From: Pseudomonas sp. MYb327
GTDB lineage: Bacteria > Pseudomonadota > Gammaproteobacteria > Pseudomonadales > Pseudomonadaceae
Direction of reading: 5' to 3'
Length of the DNA: 64,000 nt
Assembly (NCBI RefSeq): GCF_040438925.1
Contig: NZ_CP159258.1
Location: 634,001 to 698,000 of the forward strand
Numbering within the stretch: position 1 is the stretch's first letter; each line of letters begins with the position of its first letter. The notes under the pieces were generated by a model that was not told where the DNA came from, ran no database searches, and worked only from the letters and a program-made list of their open reading frames with translations. Below, one piece after another: positions 53,335-61,530 of this stretch. Both the position numbers and the translations under genes were made by a program.

Positions 53335-54261
53335 ATGATTGGCATAAAAAGCATTGCGAGCTACGTTCCTGTAGCCGGCGTGGACAATTACGCACAAGGT
53401 GCAAAATTCGAAAAGGATGAAGAGTTCATCCTGGGCAAGATCGGTTCGGCCTTCCTGCCGCGCAAAGGCGCCGATCAGGAAACTTCCGATCTGTGCGTTG
53501 AAGCGGCCAATGCGCTGTTTGCCAGCAACCCTGATCTTAAACGCGAATCCATTGATGCGCTGATCGTGGTCACCCAGAACGGTGACGAAGAAGGTCTGCC
53601 GCACACGGCCGCCATCGTTCAGGACAAACTGGGCTTGCCGACTACCGTGGCGGCGTTCGATATTTCCCTGGGCTGCTCCGGCTACGTCTATGGCATTTAT
53701 GCGATCAAGGGCTTCATGGAAGCGGCTGGCCTGAAAAACGGTCTGTTGATCACCGCCGACCCGTATTCGAAGATTGTCGACCCGGAAGACCGTAACACCA
53801 CCATGCTGTTCGGTGACGCGGCTACCGCTACCTGGATGGGCGAAGACGCCGCGTGGCAATTGGGCAAGGCGAAGTTCGGCACAGACGGTTCTGGCGCGCC
53901 CCATCTGAAAGTGACGGATGGCGTATTCTTCATGAACGGTCGTCAGGTGTTCAATTTTGCCTTGATCAAGGTACCTGCGCATCTGCACGAACTGCTGGAC
54001 GAGTCGGGACTGAAATCCGACGACATCGATGCGTTCTGCATTCACCAGGGCAGTGCGGCGATTGTCGACGCGGTGGCGCGGCGCTTCGAAGGTGAACCGG
54101 AAAAGTTCGTCAAGGACATGGTCGAGACCGGCAATACGGTGTCGTCGAGTATTCCGTTGCTGCTGGAAAAACGTATTCTCGATTCCTCCTGGAAGCGAGT
54201 CGCGCTCAGCGGTTTCGGCGTGGGGCTCTCCTGGGGGTCGGCGATCATTTATCGTCCCTGA
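53335..54261 (+). CDS. Beta-ketoacyl-ACP synthase III-like protein of the glycosylation island
   Basis: 308 residues of the FabH/thiolase-like fold with an apparently full triad: Cys114 in DISLGCSGYVYG, His236 in AFCIHQGS and Asn266 in ETGNTVSSSIP. FabH condenses acyl-CoA with malonyl-ACP. A copy within flagellin glycosylation islands is known from P. syringae (orf3), where it is thought to feed acyl groups to the glycan. GGGAAGCC precedes ATG 53335; the frame runs 32 codons further upstream without family similarity. It is flanked by a hairpin on one side and a terminator on the other, so it is probably its own unit. Confidence 0.85.
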   Translation: MIGIKSIASYVPVAGVDNYAQGAKFEKDEEFILGKIGSAFLPRKGADQETSDLCVEAANALFASNPDLKRESIDALIVVTQNGDEEGLPHTAAIVQDKLGLPTTVAAFDISLGCSGYVYGIYAIKGFMEAAGLKNGLLITADPYSKIVDPEDRNTTMLFGDAATATWMGEDAAWQLGKAKFGTDGSGAPHLKVTDGVFFMNGRQVFNFALIKVPAHLHELLDESGLKSDDIDAFCIHQGSAAIVDAVARRFEGEPEKFVKDMVETGNTVSSSIPLLLEKRILDSSWKRVALSGFGVGLSWGSAIIYRP

Positions 54262-54291
54262 GTGAAAGTCTTTTCATAAACGGCCGATACA

Positions 54292-54329
54292 AAAAAAGCG
54301 TTCAAGGGTTAACCTTGAGCGCTTTTTTG
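54292..54329 (+). terminator. Intrinsic terminator behind the ketoacyl synthase gene
   Basis: AAGCGTTCAAGG and CCTTGAGCGCTT form an almost perfect stem with loop GTTAA, flanked by A and T runs. Confidence 0.9.
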
Positions 54330-54351
54330 CTTGAAAGGAATGCGAGGCTGC

Positions 54352-55641
54352 ATGAGCGAATGGTTTGAAGACAATGCGCAGGTAATACAGCGGCGCTGGC
54401 CGGTGTTGTATTCGCGATTGTTGATGCAGGATGGTGAGATCCAGGTCGAGCTGCTGGAAGGTAGAGACTCGACGTTAAGTGTGGACGGCATTCAGCTCAC
54501 CAGCCGACATGATCGTCTTCGTGAAGCCCGTGTTCAGGCAGCCAGCCTGCCGCTCGAAAAAACGCAGCTGCACGTCTACGGCACTGGCCTCGGGGATTTG
54601 CCCCGGGTGTTGCTGGAACGCCCCGGACTTGAGCGGTTGTATGTACACATCCTCAATGGCGCGCTGTTCAAACTGGTGCTGCAACTCCTTGATCATCGGC
54701 AATGGCTTGATCATCCGCGCGTGGAGCTGTTGTTCGCTGGTGATCTGGCCGACATTTACACGCCATTTTTCGCACTGCCCGCCGAAATGCTGCTGGCGGA
54801 TGACTTCAACGCGAAGACTCGTGATCGACTGGTCAGCGAAGTGCATTTGAGTTTCAACAACCTTGAGTTCGATCCACAGTCACCCTTCATTCAGCAACGC
54901 TTGCAGGATTGTCTTGAAGTGTTGCTCGCCGACGACGATGTGGCGCAGTTATTTGGCACTTGTGCAGGTCGGGAAATCTATGTGATCGGTACCGGGCCGA
55001 CACTCGAGGGGCATTTCCAGCGGTTGGCGGCGGTGCGACGTCAAGCCGAGCGCCCCCTGTTCATTTGTGTTGATACGGCATATCGACCCTTGCGTGAGAA
55101 CGGGATTGCACCGGACCTGGTGGTGAGTATCGACCAGCGCATTAGTTTTCGGCATTTACCCTTCGAGGCATCCGACGACATCCCACTGGTATATATGCCC
55201 ATGAGCGATCCGCAAGTGTTGAGGGCCTGGAAGGGCAAGCGCTATGGCGGTTATTCCGCCAGTCCGATTTACGCGCAGTTGCGTCAGCAGCACCCAAGGG
55301 CACACTTGCATGTGGGAGGCAGCGTGATCCATCCGGCGGTAGACCTGGCGGTGAAAATGGGCGCTGAGCGCATTACGCTGTTCGGCGCCGACTTTGCCTT
55401 TCCGATGAGCAAAACCCACGCCGGCTGGAATGACGGCGACCTTGGGCCGGCGGTCAGTCAGGCTCGGCACTGGGTACTGGATGGGCAGGGGGAGCGCGTC
55501 AGGACGCAGCTAAATTTCCGCAGCTACCTGTGTGTGCTTGAGCGTTACATCGCTGGACATCCGCAGGTGAGTTTCTTCAACAGCAGCCGCGCGGGAGCGA
55601 TGATTGCCGGGACGCAGTTCAATCCGGAGTTCGTGCAATGA
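54352..55641 (+). CDS. DUF115 (Maf/MptE-like) motility accessory protein
   Basis: 429 residues from ATG 54352. The DUF115 core is EIYVIGTGPTLEGHFQRL, FICVDTAYRPLRENGI, PDLVVSIDQ and AERITLFGADFAFPMSKTHAGW. DUF115 Maf proteins are needed for adding nonulosonic acids such as pseudaminic acid to flagellin, and several are putative transferases. Its position next to the pse genes and fliC fits this. It is followed with a 4-base overlap by a small ORF. Confidence 0.85.
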   Translation: MSEWFEDNAQVIQRRWPVLYSRLLMQDGEIQVELLEGRDSTLSVDGIQLTSRHDRLREARVQAASLPLEKTQLHVYGTGLGDLPRVLLERPGLERLYVHILNGALFKLVLQLLDHRQWLDHPRVELLFAGDLADIYTPFFALPAEMLLADDFNAKTRDRLVSEVHLSFNNLEFDPQSPFIQQRLQDCLEVLLADDDVAQLFGTCAGREIYVIGTGPTLEGHFQRLAAVRRQAERPLFICVDTAYRPLRENGIAPDLVVSIDQRISFRHLPFEASDDIPLVYMPMSDPQVLRAWKGKRYGGYSASPIYAQLRQQHPRAHLHVGGSVIHPAVDLAVKMGAERITLFGADFAFPMSKTHAGWNDGDLGPAVSQARHWVLDGQGERVRTQLNFRSYLCVLERYIAGHPQVSFFNSSRAGAMIAGTQFNPEFVQ

Positions 55642-55904
55642 GTGCCGGATTGAAATGTGTCAGTGGATGCCGTCAGTGTGCCGGATTGTTCCGATTGGGG
55701 CGTGATGTCGAGGCTGCACTGAGCATGGTCGATGTGTTCGAGGAAGCGTACACATTAGTGTTGTCCGCGCCGCAGGATGTTCAACAGTCGTGGACCGGTG
55801 TCTTGACTCAAATGTTGGCATGCCAGGAACGCCAGGACTGGTTGGGGCTTGCCGACTTCCTGGAATACGAGTTGGTCGAGCTGCTGGAAAATGTTCCAGC
55901 CTGA
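55638..55904 (+). CDS. Small protein of unknown function coupled to the DUF115 gene
   Basis: 88 residues overlapping the DUF115 stop by 4 bases. It opens with four Cys (KCVSGCRQCAG) and has a helical, acidic C-terminal part ending YELVELLENVPA. No membrane segment. The overlap and helical character suggest a partner or chaperone-like accessory protein. No family is recognised. Confidence 0.6.
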   Translation: MSAGLKCVSGCRQCAGLFRLGRDVEAALSMVDVFEEAYTLVLSAPQDVQQSWTGVLTQMLACQERQDWLGLADFLEYELVELLENVPA

Positions 55905-56040
55905 GGCTGACCGACCGCGCTGGCGCGCGGGTTTGCGTCATGGATGATTTTATGACGTCATTTTTTCGCGGTTGAGGGGGCGCTAAGCCCTTGTTTTCTC
56001 GGGGATGGCAGGGTGATGGCAATTTTTTTCAAAAAAGCCC

Positions 56041-56067
56041 TCAAGCAACCTGCAAACCCGACGATAA
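56041..56067 (+). promoter_or_regulatory. Predicted sigma-28 (FliA) promoter of fliC
   Basis: TCAAGCAA at 56041-56048 and GACGATAA at 56060-56067 match the FliA boxes TCAAGTTT and GCCGATAA with 11 bases between them. The promoter is about 80 bases before the fliC ATG, at the expected late-gene position. Confidence 0.8.
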
Positions 56068-56147
56068 CTATTACGAAGGTTCTCTAGGCCATACCCGGCG
56101 GTTGCCAGGGCCGGAAGCCGCAGTACCCAACCAACGAGGATTTCGTC

Positions 56148-57011
56148 ATGGCTTTAACTGTAAACACCAATACCACATCGTTGAACGTTCAGAAAAACCT
56201 GAACCGCGCTTCCGACGCCCTGTCGACTTCGATGTCTCGCCTGTCTTCCGGCCTGAAAATCAACAGCGCTAAAGACGATGCTGCCGGCCTGCAGATCTCC
56301 AACCGCATGAGCAGCCAGATCCGCGGCCAGAACGTTGCGATCAAAAACGCCAACGACGGTATCTCGATGGCTCAGACCGCTGAAGGCGCTCTGCAAGAAT
56401 CCACCAACATCCTGCAGCGCATGCGTGAACTGGCTGTTCAGGCACGTAACGGCACCAACGGTACTGCTGACCAGAAGGCAACCAACGCCGAATTCGCTCA
56501 GATGTCTGACGAACTGACTCGTATCGCCGCTTCGACCAACCTGAACGGCAAAAACCTGCTGGACGGTTCGGCTGGCACCATGACCCTGCAAGTGGGTTCC
56601 AACACTGGTACTGCCAACCAGATCGACCTGGTACTGAGCTCGAAGTTCGACGCCGTCAACCTGTCCGTAGGTAGCGGTACTGTTGTTCTGACCGGTACTA
56701 CTGGAGTGTCCGGTGCTGGTACCGCGAACACCAACATCGACAATGCGATCACCGCGATCGACGCTGCCATCGCTGCCATCGGTTCGACCCGTGCAAGCCT
56801 GGGTGCTTCGCAAAACCGTCTGACCAGCACCATCTCCAACCTGCAAAACATCACTGAAAACGTTACTGCTGCACAAGGTCGCGTACAAGACACCGACTTC
56901 GCCGCAGAAACCGCCAACCTGACCAAGCAGCAAACTCTGCAACAGGCTTCCACCTCTGTTCTGGCCCAGGCTAACCAGCTGCCATCCGCTGTACTGAAGC
57001 TGCTTCAGTAA
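56148..57011 (+). CDS. fliC: Flagellin FliC
   Basis: 287 residues, a short flagellin of the fluorescens/syringae type. The N-terminal D0/D1 reads ALTVNTNTTSLNVQKNLNRA with RLSSGLKINSAKDDAAGLQI. The C-terminal end is DTDFAAETANLTKQQTLQQA. The middle (about 140-205) is a Ser/Thr-rich stretch, in other pseudomonads the site of O-glycosylation, and this fits the island just upstream. GAGGATTTCGTC precedes the ATG. The sigma-28 promoter is visible. Confidence 0.97.
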   Translation: MALTVNTNTTSLNVQKNLNRASDALSTSMSRLSSGLKINSAKDDAAGLQISNRMSSQIRGQNVAIKNANDGISMAQTAEGALQESTNILQRMRELAVQARNGTNGTADQKATNAEFAQMSDELTRIAASTNLNGKNLLDGSAGTMTLQVGSNTGTANQIDLVLSSKFDAVNLSVGSGTVVLTGTTGVSGAGTANTNIDNAITAIDAAIAAIGSTRASLGASQNRLTSTISNLQNITENVTAAQGRVQDTDFAAETANLTKQQTLQQASTSVLAQANQLPSAVLKLLQ

Positions 57012-57028
57012 TATCGGATTGAGTTTTG

Positions 57029-57065
57029 GCGGGGGAGTGCGCTTGGCGTGCTCTCTCGCTTTTTA
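57029..57065 (+). terminator. Intrinsic terminator behind fliC
   Basis: GCGGGGGAGTGC (57029-57040) and GTGCTCTCTCGC (57048-57059) form a 12-pair stem including G-U pairs, with loop GCTTGGC and then TTTTTA. It separates fliC from flaG. Confidence 0.82.
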
Positions 57066-57085
57066 CTTTCCAAGAGGTGATGGTC

Positions 57086-57445
57086 ATGGACATGAGCGTA
57101 AAGCTGAGTTTGTCTTACCCGGCCCCGAAACCGGCGCTCAGTATTGCTGACAAGCCGGCAGAAAAGCCTCGCACCGAGAGCGCCCATGCGAGTGCCGCCA
57201 ACAGCGACTCGGATTCGGATAACTCGGAAAAATTGAAGATGGCGGTACAGGAAATCGAAAAGTTCGTTCAGTCGATCAAGCGAAACCTGGAATTCTCCAT
57301 CGATGAAAAGTCCGGCAAGGTCGTGGTCAAAGTGATCGCTAGCGAGACCGGCGAAGTGGTGCGACAGATTCCGTCGGCAGAAGCGCTAAAGCTGGCTGAA
57401 AGCCTGCATAACGCCAGTGCCCTGTTGTTCGATGGAAAAGCCTGA
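57086..57445 (+). CDS. flaG: Flagellar protein FlaG
   Basis: 119 residues from ATG 57086, with AAGAGGTGATGGTC in front. The conserved FlaG part is at the C terminus: LKMAVQEIEKFVQSIKRNLEF and SGKVVVKVIASETGEVVRQIPSAEAL. The N-terminal half is Ala/Ser/Asp-rich and disordered. FlaG affects filament length in several bacteria. Its codon start 21 residues downstream of the longest frame follows from the ribosome site. Confidence 0.88.
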   Translation: MDMSVKLSLSYPAPKPALSIADKPAEKPRTESAHASAANSDSDSDNSEKLKMAVQEIEKFVQSIKRNLEFSIDEKSGKVVVKVIASETGEVVRQIPSAEALKLAESLHNASALLFDGKA

Positions 57446-57527
57446 CACTGGCATGAAACGTGTTTGTTCGATCCTTGATCACCGATAGTGGTCAAAAGAC
57501 CGGCGACACACAGATAGGGAGATGCAC

Positions 57528-58937
57528 ATGGCAAGTCCAATTTTACCGGGTTCGGGTCTAGGCTCCGGTCTCGACATCGGTGCGATCGTGACCGCGCTGG
57601 TCGGTGCCGACAAGTCCGCGAAGCAAACGCTGATCACCAAGCAGACGTCGATCAACACGGCGAAGATCTCTGCTACCGGTTCGTTGAAATCGGCCCTGGC
57701 GACGTTCCAGGCTGCCATGGACAAGCTAAACAAGCGCGATGCACCTGCGTTCTCCGGTTTTTCGGCGACTTCGGGTACGCCAACAGCACTGACCGCGACT
57801 TCCGACAATACGGCGGTCAACGGCAGCTACAAAATCGAAGTGGTCAAGCTGGCTACCGGTTCCAAAGTTGCGACTGCCTCGTTCGCCGGCGGCGCGACCA
57901 GTGCCATTCCGACTGGTACGTTGAAAATCAGTCAAAATGGTATTGATTATCCGGTCACCATCGGGGCGAATGCGACACTGCAGTCGACCCGTGACGCGAT
58001 CAACAGCACCCTGCAAGACAAGGGTATCACCGCCAACATCATCACCGACGCCAACGGCTCGCGGCTGGTTGTCGGCTCGACCACCACTGGTGCCGGCTCC
58101 GATATTTCCATGAGCGGAATCACCGGACTGGTCGTCAATGGCACCACCAAGATGGACGGTACATCGGGTAGTGCCGGTTACATTGACAAGGTGGCCGGTG
58201 ATGCGCAGATCAAGGTCGACGGCCTGGCAGTTTCCAGCAAGAGCAACACGGTCAGTGGGGCGGTGGGCGGTATCAGCCTGACGCTGCTGGCGGAAAACCA
58301 GACGTCGGTCGTGACGGTAGCCACCAATACCGACGGCCTTAAGACTTCGCTGCAGTCGTTTATCGATGCCTACAACGGCGTGATCAATACCTTGACCTCG
58401 CTGACCAAGCCGGGCGTGGACGCCGATGGTAATCCGACTTCAGCCGCGATGACCGGGGACTCGTTGCCGCGTAATCTGATTTCGGCCATACGTAATGAGT
58501 TGGTGTCTCCCGGTGCGGGCGGTCAACTGGCGGTACTGTCCCAGCTGGGGATTCAGACCGATCAGAAAACCGGTACCCTGACCCTGGATAGCGCCAAGTT
58601 CACCAAGGCCATGACGACCCAGGGTTTGAGCAATCAGGTGCAGACGCTGTTCAGCGGAACCGATAGCACCAACGGTCTGTTGTCGCGCATGGGTGAAGCG
58701 ATCAAGCCTTACTCTCAGACTGGCGGGATCCTCGATCAGCGCAACACTAGTCTGAACAAGGTCAAGAGCGAACTGAGCGCCCAGCAGGTGGCGCTGGATT
58801 TGCGCGTGACCAACCTGACCGCCTCTCTGACCGCCAAGTACAACGCGATGGATCTCTTGGTCGGACAGATGAAGGCGACGGCCAGCAACATCACCGGCTT
58901 CTTCGCCACGCTGAACGCTCAGAAATCCGCTGACTGA
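57528..58937 (+). CDS. fliD: Filament cap protein FliD
   Basis: 469 residues from ATG 57528, with GGGAG 8 bases upstream. The N terminus SPILPGSGLGSGLDIGAIVTAL and C-terminal QRNTSLNKVKSELSAQQVALDLR with FFATLNAQKSAD are typical. It caps the growing filament and helps flagellin assembly. An ATG two codons earlier is less well placed. A terminator follows. Confidence 0.95.
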   Translation: MASPILPGSGLGSGLDIGAIVTALVGADKSAKQTLITKQTSINTAKISATGSLKSALATFQAAMDKLNKRDAPAFSGFSATSGTPTALTATSDNTAVNGSYKIEVVKLATGSKVATASFAGGATSAIPTGTLKISQNGIDYPVTIGANATLQSTRDAINSTLQDKGITANIITDANGSRLVVGSTTTGAGSDISMSGITGLVVNGTTKMDGTSGSAGYIDKVAGDAQIKVDGLAVSSKSNTVSGAVGGISLTLLAENQTSVVTVATNTDGLKTSLQSFIDAYNGVINTLTSLTKPGVDADGNPTSAAMTGDSLPRNLISAIRNELVSPGAGGQLAVLSQLGIQTDQKTGTLTLDSAKFTKAMTTQGLSNQVQTLFSGTDSTNGLLSRMGEAIKPYSQTGGILDQRNTSLNKVKSELSAQQVALDLRVTNLTASLTAKYNAMDLLVGQMKATASNITGFFATLNAQKSAD

Positions 58938-58950
58938 TAATGGGCAGATG

Positions 58951-58993
58951 ACAAAAACCCGGCTGCGCTTTTAGCGTGTGCCGGGTTTTTGTC
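58951..58993 (+). terminator. Intrinsic terminator behind fliD
   Basis: ACAAAAACCCGGC and GCCGGGTTTTTGT form the stem around a loop of about 18 bases, followed by a T-rich end. Confidence 0.85.
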
Positions 58994-59068
58994 TTCCGAA
59001 TCTAAAGTTTTTTGGTTCGCGGACGATACACTGGTCATACGAGTCATCAAGTGGCAATGAGGTAGAAC

Positions 59069-59464
59069 ATGAATCCGATGTTAGCCCTTCGGCAATATCA
59101 GAAAGTTGGGGCGCAAGCCCAGACGTCCGAAGCCAGTCCGCATCGCCTGGTGCAAATGCTCATGGAAGGTGGTCTGGATCGTATCGCCCAGGCCAAAGGC
59201 GCGATGGAGCGAAAGGACGTTCCAGGCAAAGGCGTATCGATCAGCAAGGCCATCGGGATCATTGGTGGTTTGCGCGAAGGTCTTGACCTTGAAAAAGCCG
59301 CCGACACGGTGGGCGAACTCGACAAGCTTTACGCTTACATGATGAAGCGTCTTGCCGAGGCGAACATCAAGAGCGACCCGCGTATTCTCGATGAAGTCGC
59401 CGGTTTGCTGCGCACGGTGAAGGAAGGCTGGGACGCCATTGCCGAGCCGGGTCCGCAGTTTTAA
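59069..59464 (+). CDS. fliS: Flagellin export chaperone FliS
   Basis: 131 residues with the FliS features LALRQYQKVGAQAQTSEAS, PHRLVQMLMEGGLDRIAQA and AYMMKRLAEANIKSDPRIL. It binds the flagellin C terminus in the cytoplasm until export. The stop is 10 bases before the fliT start. Confidence 0.95.
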   Translation: MNPMLALRQYQKVGAQAQTSEASPHRLVQMLMEGGLDRIAQAKGAMERKDVPGKGVSISKAIGIIGGLREGLDLEKAADTVGELDKLYAYMMKRLAEANIKSDPRILDEVAGLLRTVKEGWDAIAEPGPQF

Positions 59465-59474
59465 GGAGAGCGCC

Positions 59475-59771
59475 ATGAGTCTTGTATTGCAGCGAATCGA
59501 ACAAACCCGTGAAGCGTTGGTTGGTGCTTTGGCCGAGCGTAACTGGGAAGCTATCGGTCAATTGGACCTTGATTGCCGTTGCTGCATGGAAGACGTCTTG
59601 AGTGAGGCTTCTCTGGATGAAGTGGCGTTGCGCGACAATCTTGAAGAGTTGCTGATGGTCTACAAGCAGTTGCTTGAAGTGGCCATGGGGGAGAGGCAAG
59701 CGATAGTCGACGAGATGTCGCAGATCCACCAAGCACAAAACGCGGCAAAGGTTTACCATCTGTTTGGTTAA
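59475..59771 (+). CDS. fliT: FliT-like flagellar chaperone
   Basis: 98 residues from ATG 59475, with AAGGAGAGCGCC just upstream. A helical protein with RIEQTREALVGALAERNWEA and a second helix EELLMVYKQLLEVAMGERQAI. Position after fliD and fliS and size match FliT, the FliD chaperone. Sequence similarity to enteric FliT is low, so the assignment leans on context. Confidence 0.75.
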   Translation: MSLVLQRIEQTREALVGALAERNWEAIGQLDLDCRCCMEDVLSEASLDEVALRDNLEELLMVYKQLLEVAMGERQAIVDEMSQIHQAQNAAKVYHLFG

Positions 59772-59809
59772 TTAATCCCCGGTTAATCCAAACATAGTGC
59801 GCCATAAAT

Positions 59810-59838
59810 TTGACTGTGCACGGTTTTTTGACTTAACT
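59810..59838 (+). promoter_or_regulatory. Possible sigma-70 promoter of fleQ
   Basis: TTGACT at 59810 and TTAACT at 59833 with 17 bases between. The -10 box is weak (three of six), so this is a tentative call for the fleQ promoter, which is sigma-70 dependent in P. aeruginosa. Confidence 0.3.
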
Positions 59839-59944
59839 AGTGGCTGGTTCCAGATTTCAGTCGTCTTCAGGCATATCAGGCCTGCAAGCGTTTAGCTTGC
59901 CCCAGCATTTTGGGCATTGAGTTGACTAGGGAAGTTGCTATTGC

Positions 59945-61420
59945 ATGTGGCGTGAAACCAAAATTCTGCTGATTGATGACGATAGCGTCCGCCGCCGCGA
60001 CCTGGCGGTGATTTTAAATTTTCTCGGTGAAGAAAATTTGCCTTGCGGTAGCCATGACTGGCAGCAGGCTGTCGGCTCTTTGTCATCTAGTCGTGAAGTA
60101 ATCTGTGTCCTCATCGGGACGGTCAACGCTCCTGGCGTGCTGACGGGCTTGTTAAAGACACTCGCTACCTGGGATGAGTTCCTTCCGGTTTTATTGATGG
60201 GTGATAATTCTTCCATTGACTTGCCTGAAGACCAGCGTCGCCGTGTGCTTTCGACTCTCGAAATGCCGCCCAGCTACAGCAAATTGCTCGACTCGTTGCA
60301 CCGTGCCCAGGTCTATCGCGAGATGTATGACCAGGCCCGCGAGCGCGGCCGTCATCGCGAACCCAATCTTTTCCGCAGTCTCGTCGGTACCAGCCGGGCG
60401 ATTCAGCACGTGCGTCAGATGATGCAGCAAGTTGCCGACACCGATGCCAGCGTCTTGATCCTCGGTGAGTCCGGGACCGGCAAGGAAGTGGTCGCACGTA
60501 ACCTGCATTACCATTCCAAGCGCCGTGAAGCGCCATTCGTGCCAGTCAACTGCGGTGCGATTCCGGCAGAGCTGCTGGAAAGCGAATTGTTCGGCCATGA
60601 GAAGGGCGCCTTCACGGGAGCGATTACCAGTCGTGCCGGGCGTTTTGAATTGGCCAATGGCGGTACGCTGTTCCTCGACGAAATCGGTGATATGCCGCTG
60701 CCGATGCAGGTCAAGCTGCTGCGCGTATTGCAGGAGCGTACCTTCGAGCGCGTGGGCAGCAACAAGACGCAAAGCGTCGATGTGCGCATCATCGCCGCGA
60801 CCCACAAGAATCTCGAAAGCATGATCGAGGTCGGCACTTTCCGCGAAGATTTGTACTACCGTCTGAACGTATTCCCGATCGAGATGGCGCCACTGCGTGA
60901 ACGTGTCGAAGATATTCCACTGCTGATGAACGAGCTGATCTCGCGCATGGAACACGAGAAGCGTGGTTCGATCCGTTTCAACTCCGCGGCAATCATGTCG
61001 CTGTGCCGTCACGGCTGGCCGGGCAACGTCCGCGAACTCGCCAACCTGGTGGAGCGCATGGCGATCATGCATCCGTACGGTGTGATCGGTGTGGTGGAGT
61101 TGCCGAAGAAATTCCGCTACGTTGACGACGAAGACGAGCAACTGGTCGACAGCCTGCGCAATGATCTCGAAGAGCGCGTGGCTATCAACGGGCATACACC
61201 GGACTTCACTGCCAATGCCTTGCTGCCGCCGGAAGGCCTGGATCTCAAGGACTACCTCGGTGGTCTGGAGCAGGGGTTGATTCAGCAGGCGCTGGATGAT
61301 GCCAATGGCATCGTGGCGCGCGCTGCCGAGCGGCTGCGCATCCGTCGCACCACGCTAGTGGAAAAGATGCGCAAATACGGCATGAGTCGTCGTGATGGTG
61401 ATGAACAGGCGGATGATTGA
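59945..61420 (+). CDS. fleQ: Flagellar master regulator FleQ
   Basis: 491 residues. An N-terminal FleQ domain resembles a receiver but has no clear phosphoacceptor ([18 protein letters not shown]). The AAA+ domain has Walker [16 protein letters not shown], the loop KGAFTGA, Walker B LDEIGD, and the C-terminal [20 protein letters not shown]. It activates flagellar class II genes with sigma-54 and responds to c-di-GMP. AGGGAA precedes the ATG. Confidence 0.96.
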   Translation: MWRETKILLIDDDSVRRRDLAVILNFLGEENLPCGSHDWQQAVGSLSSSREVICVLIGTVNAPGVLTGLLKTLATWDEFLPVLLMGDNSSIDLPEDQRRRVLSTLEMPPSYSKLLDSLHRAQVYREMYDQARERGRHREPNLFRSLVGTSRAIQHVRQMMQQVADTDASVLILGESGTGKEVVARNLHYHSKRREAPFVPVNCGAIPAELLESELFGHEKGAFTGAITSRAGRFELANGGTLFLDEIGDMPLPMQVKLLRVLQERTFERVGSNKTQSVDVRIIAATHKNLESMIEVGTFREDLYYRLNVFPIEMAPLRERVEDIPLLMNELISRMEHEKRGSIRFNSAAIMSLCRHGWPGNVRELANLVERMAIMHPYGVIGVVELPKKFRYVDDEDEQLVDSLRNDLEERVAINGHTPDFTANALLPPEGLDLKDYLGGLEQGLIQQALDDANGIVARAAERLRIRRTTLVEKMRKYGMSRRDGDEQADD

Positions 61421-61461
61421 CGCCTGTTTTTCAAGTTCTTCATTTATAGGCGGTTTTTTTT

Positions 61462-61478
61462 AGGCACGGGTATTGCTA
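61462..61478 (+). promoter_or_regulatory. Predicted sigma-54 promoter of fleSR
   Basis: AGGCACGGGTATTGCTAA is almost the consensus TGGCACG-N4-TTGCT, with GG at 61463-61464 and GC at 61475-61476. It lies about 55 bases before the fleS ATG. In Pseudomonas FleQ activates fleSR with RpoN. Confidence 0.88.
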
Positions 61479-61530
61479 AGTCCCTCGCAACGTTCCGTTT
61501 CAATGACGGTCAGCCAAGCGAGAGAGCACG

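Noticed and set aside
57450..57465. TGGCATGAAACGTGTT before fliD as a sigma-54 promoter
   Set aside because: The -12 element would be GT instead of GC at the required spacing, so support is too weak.
61424..61462. Possible terminator CGCCT...AGGCG with T run behind fleQ
   Set aside because: The stem has only five pairs and the loop is more than 20 bases long, so I did not call it, though the T run is notable.
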